Source of the DNA: Botryotinia globosa
Taxonomy: Eukaryota > Ascomycota > Leotiomycetes > Helotiales > Sclerotiniaceae
Assembly: GCA_014898425.1 (NCBI GenBank)
Contig: RCSZ01000021.1
Location: 282,311 to 346,310 of the forward strand
Reading direction: 5' to 3'
Length of the DNA: 64,000 bases
Below, in pieces: positions 60,854 to 64,000 of the stretch. The stretch's first letter is position 1; each line of letters begins with the position of its first letter. The position numbers were made by a program, and so were the translations under genes. The notes under the pieces were generated by a model, which saw nothing but the letters and a program-made list of their open reading frames with translations, had not been told where the DNA came from and made no database searches.

Positions 60854-61452
60854 TAACACAACCAATAAATAAACCCCCTCTATCTTACCTCTTACTCCTC
60901 ACCTCTCAACACAATCTCTCTCCATACCTACCTAATATGCATTGAAGAAACCGAAAGAAAGAGAGAGGGATTAAGAGTTTGAGGATTGTTTGATCGACAA
61001 CTACTCGTAACCTAGGGAGTCCTGACTGACGCTTGGGGAATATGATTATCATTGGTGTACTCGTACTTGGGGTGATTTGTCATGTGATTTTTCATGTGAT
61101 GGGGTGGTGACTCGTGAGTATGTATGTATACGGAGTAAGGTTACATGACATCTAAATACAATCTACAAATTCAAATACAAAATTTCGAATCAATCCATCT
61201 CCCTAATACTAGTACATAGGAATGAAATACAATTAATTCATTGCAGATACCCACTCTACCTAGTATATAAAGTTATATTTATATACCTATTTATGAGAAT
61301 TTGTGACTGAGTGAAGAGCATGAAATAGATTATAAAGTTCCTGGAATCCGGGCGGTCTATCGGTAGGTACCTAGGTATCTATGTAGATTTGAGAATTGGA
61401 TGGAATTGAATGGTATGAGTAGATTTGATAGTGATTAATACATGTACTGGTG

Positions 61453-61514
61453 TGTAGGTAGGTGTAGGTAGGTGTAGGTAGGTGTAGGTAGGTGTAGGTC
61501 ATCTTGTCTGCTTT

Positions 61515-61560
<46 letters not shown>

Positions 61561-61634
61561 CTCAGGTTTTGATATCATAGATTAAATGATTAAATGATTA
61601 AATGATTAAATGATTAAATGATTAAATGATTAAA
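61453..61634 (+). repeat. Three adjacent microsatellites: GTGTAGGTAG, GA, ATTAAATG
   Basis: 10-base units GTGTAGGTAG (61453-61499, about 4.5 copies), a GA run (about 61517-61558) and 8-base units ATTAAATG (61581-61634, about 6.5 copies) follow one another closely. Confidence 0.9.
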
Positions 61635-64000
61635 CAGATGCATGAAGAGATGATTATTAAATGATACCTGATACCTACCTAGGGAACCTTGGAATAGTAC
61701 GGTATGACATTAATGATTATACATACAGTAGCACCTCAAGAGGCTGTGCAGCGACTCAGCGAGCGAGAGAAGATTACGAGTTCTCGTCTAGATACCTTAT
61801 TTTGAGGTATTTGTTTCCTTTGCTTGCAAGGTTACTGGATAAATTTGAGACATCACATCTAATCACATCGTAGATATGCTTGATATGCATGGCATTCTTA
61901 GGGATCTTGGTAGGTGCTAGGTAAAATGGTGGATCTGCCGGTAGATTGGGGAAGGGAATTAGAGGGAGAAGTGGATTGGATTGGAATGGAATGGGAGGTG
62001 GTTTATGGTTCGTTTGGATATTTTTGGACTGTTTTGAGAGAGAAGTGGGATCATGTATCTATGTATGGTAATCGAGTAAGCAAATAAATAAATTTGATGT
62101 GTTTTATCTATAGAGTATAGAGATAATAAAATAGATTTATAGAATAGTATTTAAAATCATTTTTTGAATATCTGTCTACCGGTTAGAAATGAACGATTTG
62201 ATAATATATAACATTGTATATTTCTCAATCAAATATAATATATAATATTGGTCAAATCGCATTATATGTATGACTAATCCTATAAACCCCTATAAAAATC
62301 CTATAGAAGATTATCTTGAAGCTATTTTGAAAAGAAAATAATTAACATATAAATCATATGATTAGTATTTGACTTTTAGATCTAATTATATTAAAATGAA
62401 AATTAGTATCTGTTAAAAACTTTCTTCAAAAAATAACTCAATTTCATTCATTCTCATGATTTTATTAGTTTAAAAAACATGTGTGTAAACTTGACATAAT
62501 ATTTTATATACCTCAAAAAGTATAATAATATAGATTTATATAAATATCCCCAAGATTATAGAATTCGCCCATCCCTACTACCGGTACCTACCTACATTAT
62601 CTAAAAACCAGAGTTTGCAAGTCAATACTCTGCAAACACTACCAGCCTAGTTATGCATCTGGCTGATATAATTATAGAGCAACCGGGCAGGCGTGTGGTT
62701 GGTTGGTCTAGAAACCGGTACGGAACTGTACGGATGTCATGATGCATGAGGCGTTGCATACGGATGGAGATGTATGTATGGTGATGTGATGATTTGGGTT
62801 TGTTGGCTTGTGGCAAGTGATGTTTGGCGGTTTGGATGCTGAGGAATGACAATTCGAGAGGTTGGAGTGTGTAGAAAGTTGGCGTGAGATGGTGTGAAAT
62901 GGAGATCAGATGAATATCAATAGGATGTTGTAGATATTGAAGGAAGAGAGGACTGAATGGTTTTCTTGGATTGGATTGGATATTTAGCCAAGTAAGGTAG
63001 GTATTGTATGGATATCTACGGAGTAGAAACAATACCAAGATGAACCGAGGGGTGTTTACTCGTAGGGAGATTTAATGAGGTTTGATCGGATTGGAAGAAT
63101 ACGAGAAGAATACCTGAGTAAGTATCGGAGGGGTAGGTAGGTAGGTACTCGGTGGAGATGAGATTGATGGTTTGATTGGATGAAATGGAAGAAAATAAAA
63201 TGAAATGAAATAAAATGGGATGATACTGATAGATATGGATGGATCGATGGGTTCATTTGATTCATTTGAGGTTCTTTGGATTGGATTTCAGCCATGTACT
63301 TCCTTTCTTAGTAATATATACACATCCAAGACACACAAGTATGAAAGAAAAGCATCAATACACATCTGAAATCAATATCACTCTTCAGCTGTTTGCAGTC
63401 TGGAGTATTTTGTTACATATTACACATCACACATCTGAGGGTGGAGGAGTTGGAGAATTGAATCCCAAGTACCTACATATTATTTGTCCATTTTACTCTA
63501 CGCGTATGGACTCCATCGCAGAAGCAAATCTCTGCTGAGATCTCTCGGTACAGATACCTACTCCATCTGTCTGTTATGCCCAAGAAGCCAAGAAGCCCTG
63601 GATGGAGGACCGGGGACCCAAATTTCCAATCCATTTTTCCTTCTCCATGCTTTTCTTAGAGATCTCCATGCCCATGCGCCCAGACTTTTGTTGCATCTTG
63701 CATATCTTTGCCCCTGGTTTTATTTTGGGCGATTTTATACATGACTAGATGCTAGGTACTAGGTACTGCTTCTAGAGCCCTGTTGATGTTGAGCCCTGGA
63801 ATCTGGGTTCTTTTTTGGATTTTGAGAAACGATGCCCATATTCCGCGAGGGGGATTGGGTCTAGACAAGGGAGAGATGGTGAGTGAGTTATTACATGAGT
63901 GAGAAGAGAGGGAGAGGGATGGGAAGAAGAGGGATGGGAAGAAGAGGGAGAGGAAGAGGGATGGGAAGAGAGGAGGGAGAGGGGAGGGAGAGGGATGGAA
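61635..64000. other. Right end of window, no gene supported
   Basis: 62090-62570 is AT-rich and RIP-like. The rest is ordinary and G-rich on the plus strand (GGATTGGATT and GGGATGGGAAGA repeats at about 62960 and 63910-63998). CCTAGGTA-type motifs occur at about 61366 and 61675. A gene beyond the right edge may use part of this as promoter. Confidence 0.4.

Overview
The window is nuclear DNA of a filamentous ascomycete, most likely a necrotrophic Leotiomycete close to Botrytis or Sclerotinia. The reasons are short introns (about 50-140 bases) with GTRNGT donors and CTAAC/CTAAT branch points, an endopolygalacturonase that looks like Botrytis PG1, a fungal pectin methylesterase, a fungal-type DHA1 transporter, a HET-domain gene, and AT-rich islands whose C-to-T differences look like repeat-induced point mutation (RIP). 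The species is inferred from protein appearance; no search was run.

Layout. 1-8.5 kb: two pectin-degrading genes, polygalacturonase (minus) and pectin methylesterase (plus), transcribed away from each other. The 5.2 kb between their start codons holds an AT-rich transposon relic (3538-5379) and a 128-base TA-flanked inverted-repeat element (6574-6701). 8.5-15 kb: gene-free convergent DNA, then a three-exon MFS multidrug-type transporter (minus). 15-20 kb: pyrimidine-rich DNA with simple repeats and a PIF/Harbinger-like element with TTA flanks (17893-18281). 20-33 kb: conserved cellular genes: BUD6 (actin/formin polarity factor, minus), a Pbp1/ataxin-2-like gene that seems to lack its Sm domain (plus), and a four-exon alkyltransferase-like DNA-repair gene (minus).

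33-39 kb: two related TA-flanked elements (343 and 957 bases) on either side of a broken HET gene. 39-44 kb: a cysteine-rich GPI-anchor-type surface protein, the PP1 regulator YPI1, and a tRNA-Glu(UUC) with an 18-base intron. 44.6-55 kb: three more decayed genes: an F-box gene, an alpha/beta hydrolase with an in-frame stop and no ATG, and a full-size ABCA-type transporter with frameshifts and an AT-rich interruption. 55-64 kb: no gene I can support; several long microsatellites.

Together, the left half looks like a conserved arm with a small pectinolytic pair. The stretch from about 33 to 55 kb looks like an accessory, decaying block where transposon relics and RIP-like mutation sit among broken HET, F-box, hydrolase and ABC genes, with intact housekeeping genes (YPI1, tRNA-Glu) between them. 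The exon joins were worked out by hand from splice consensus and frame continuity.
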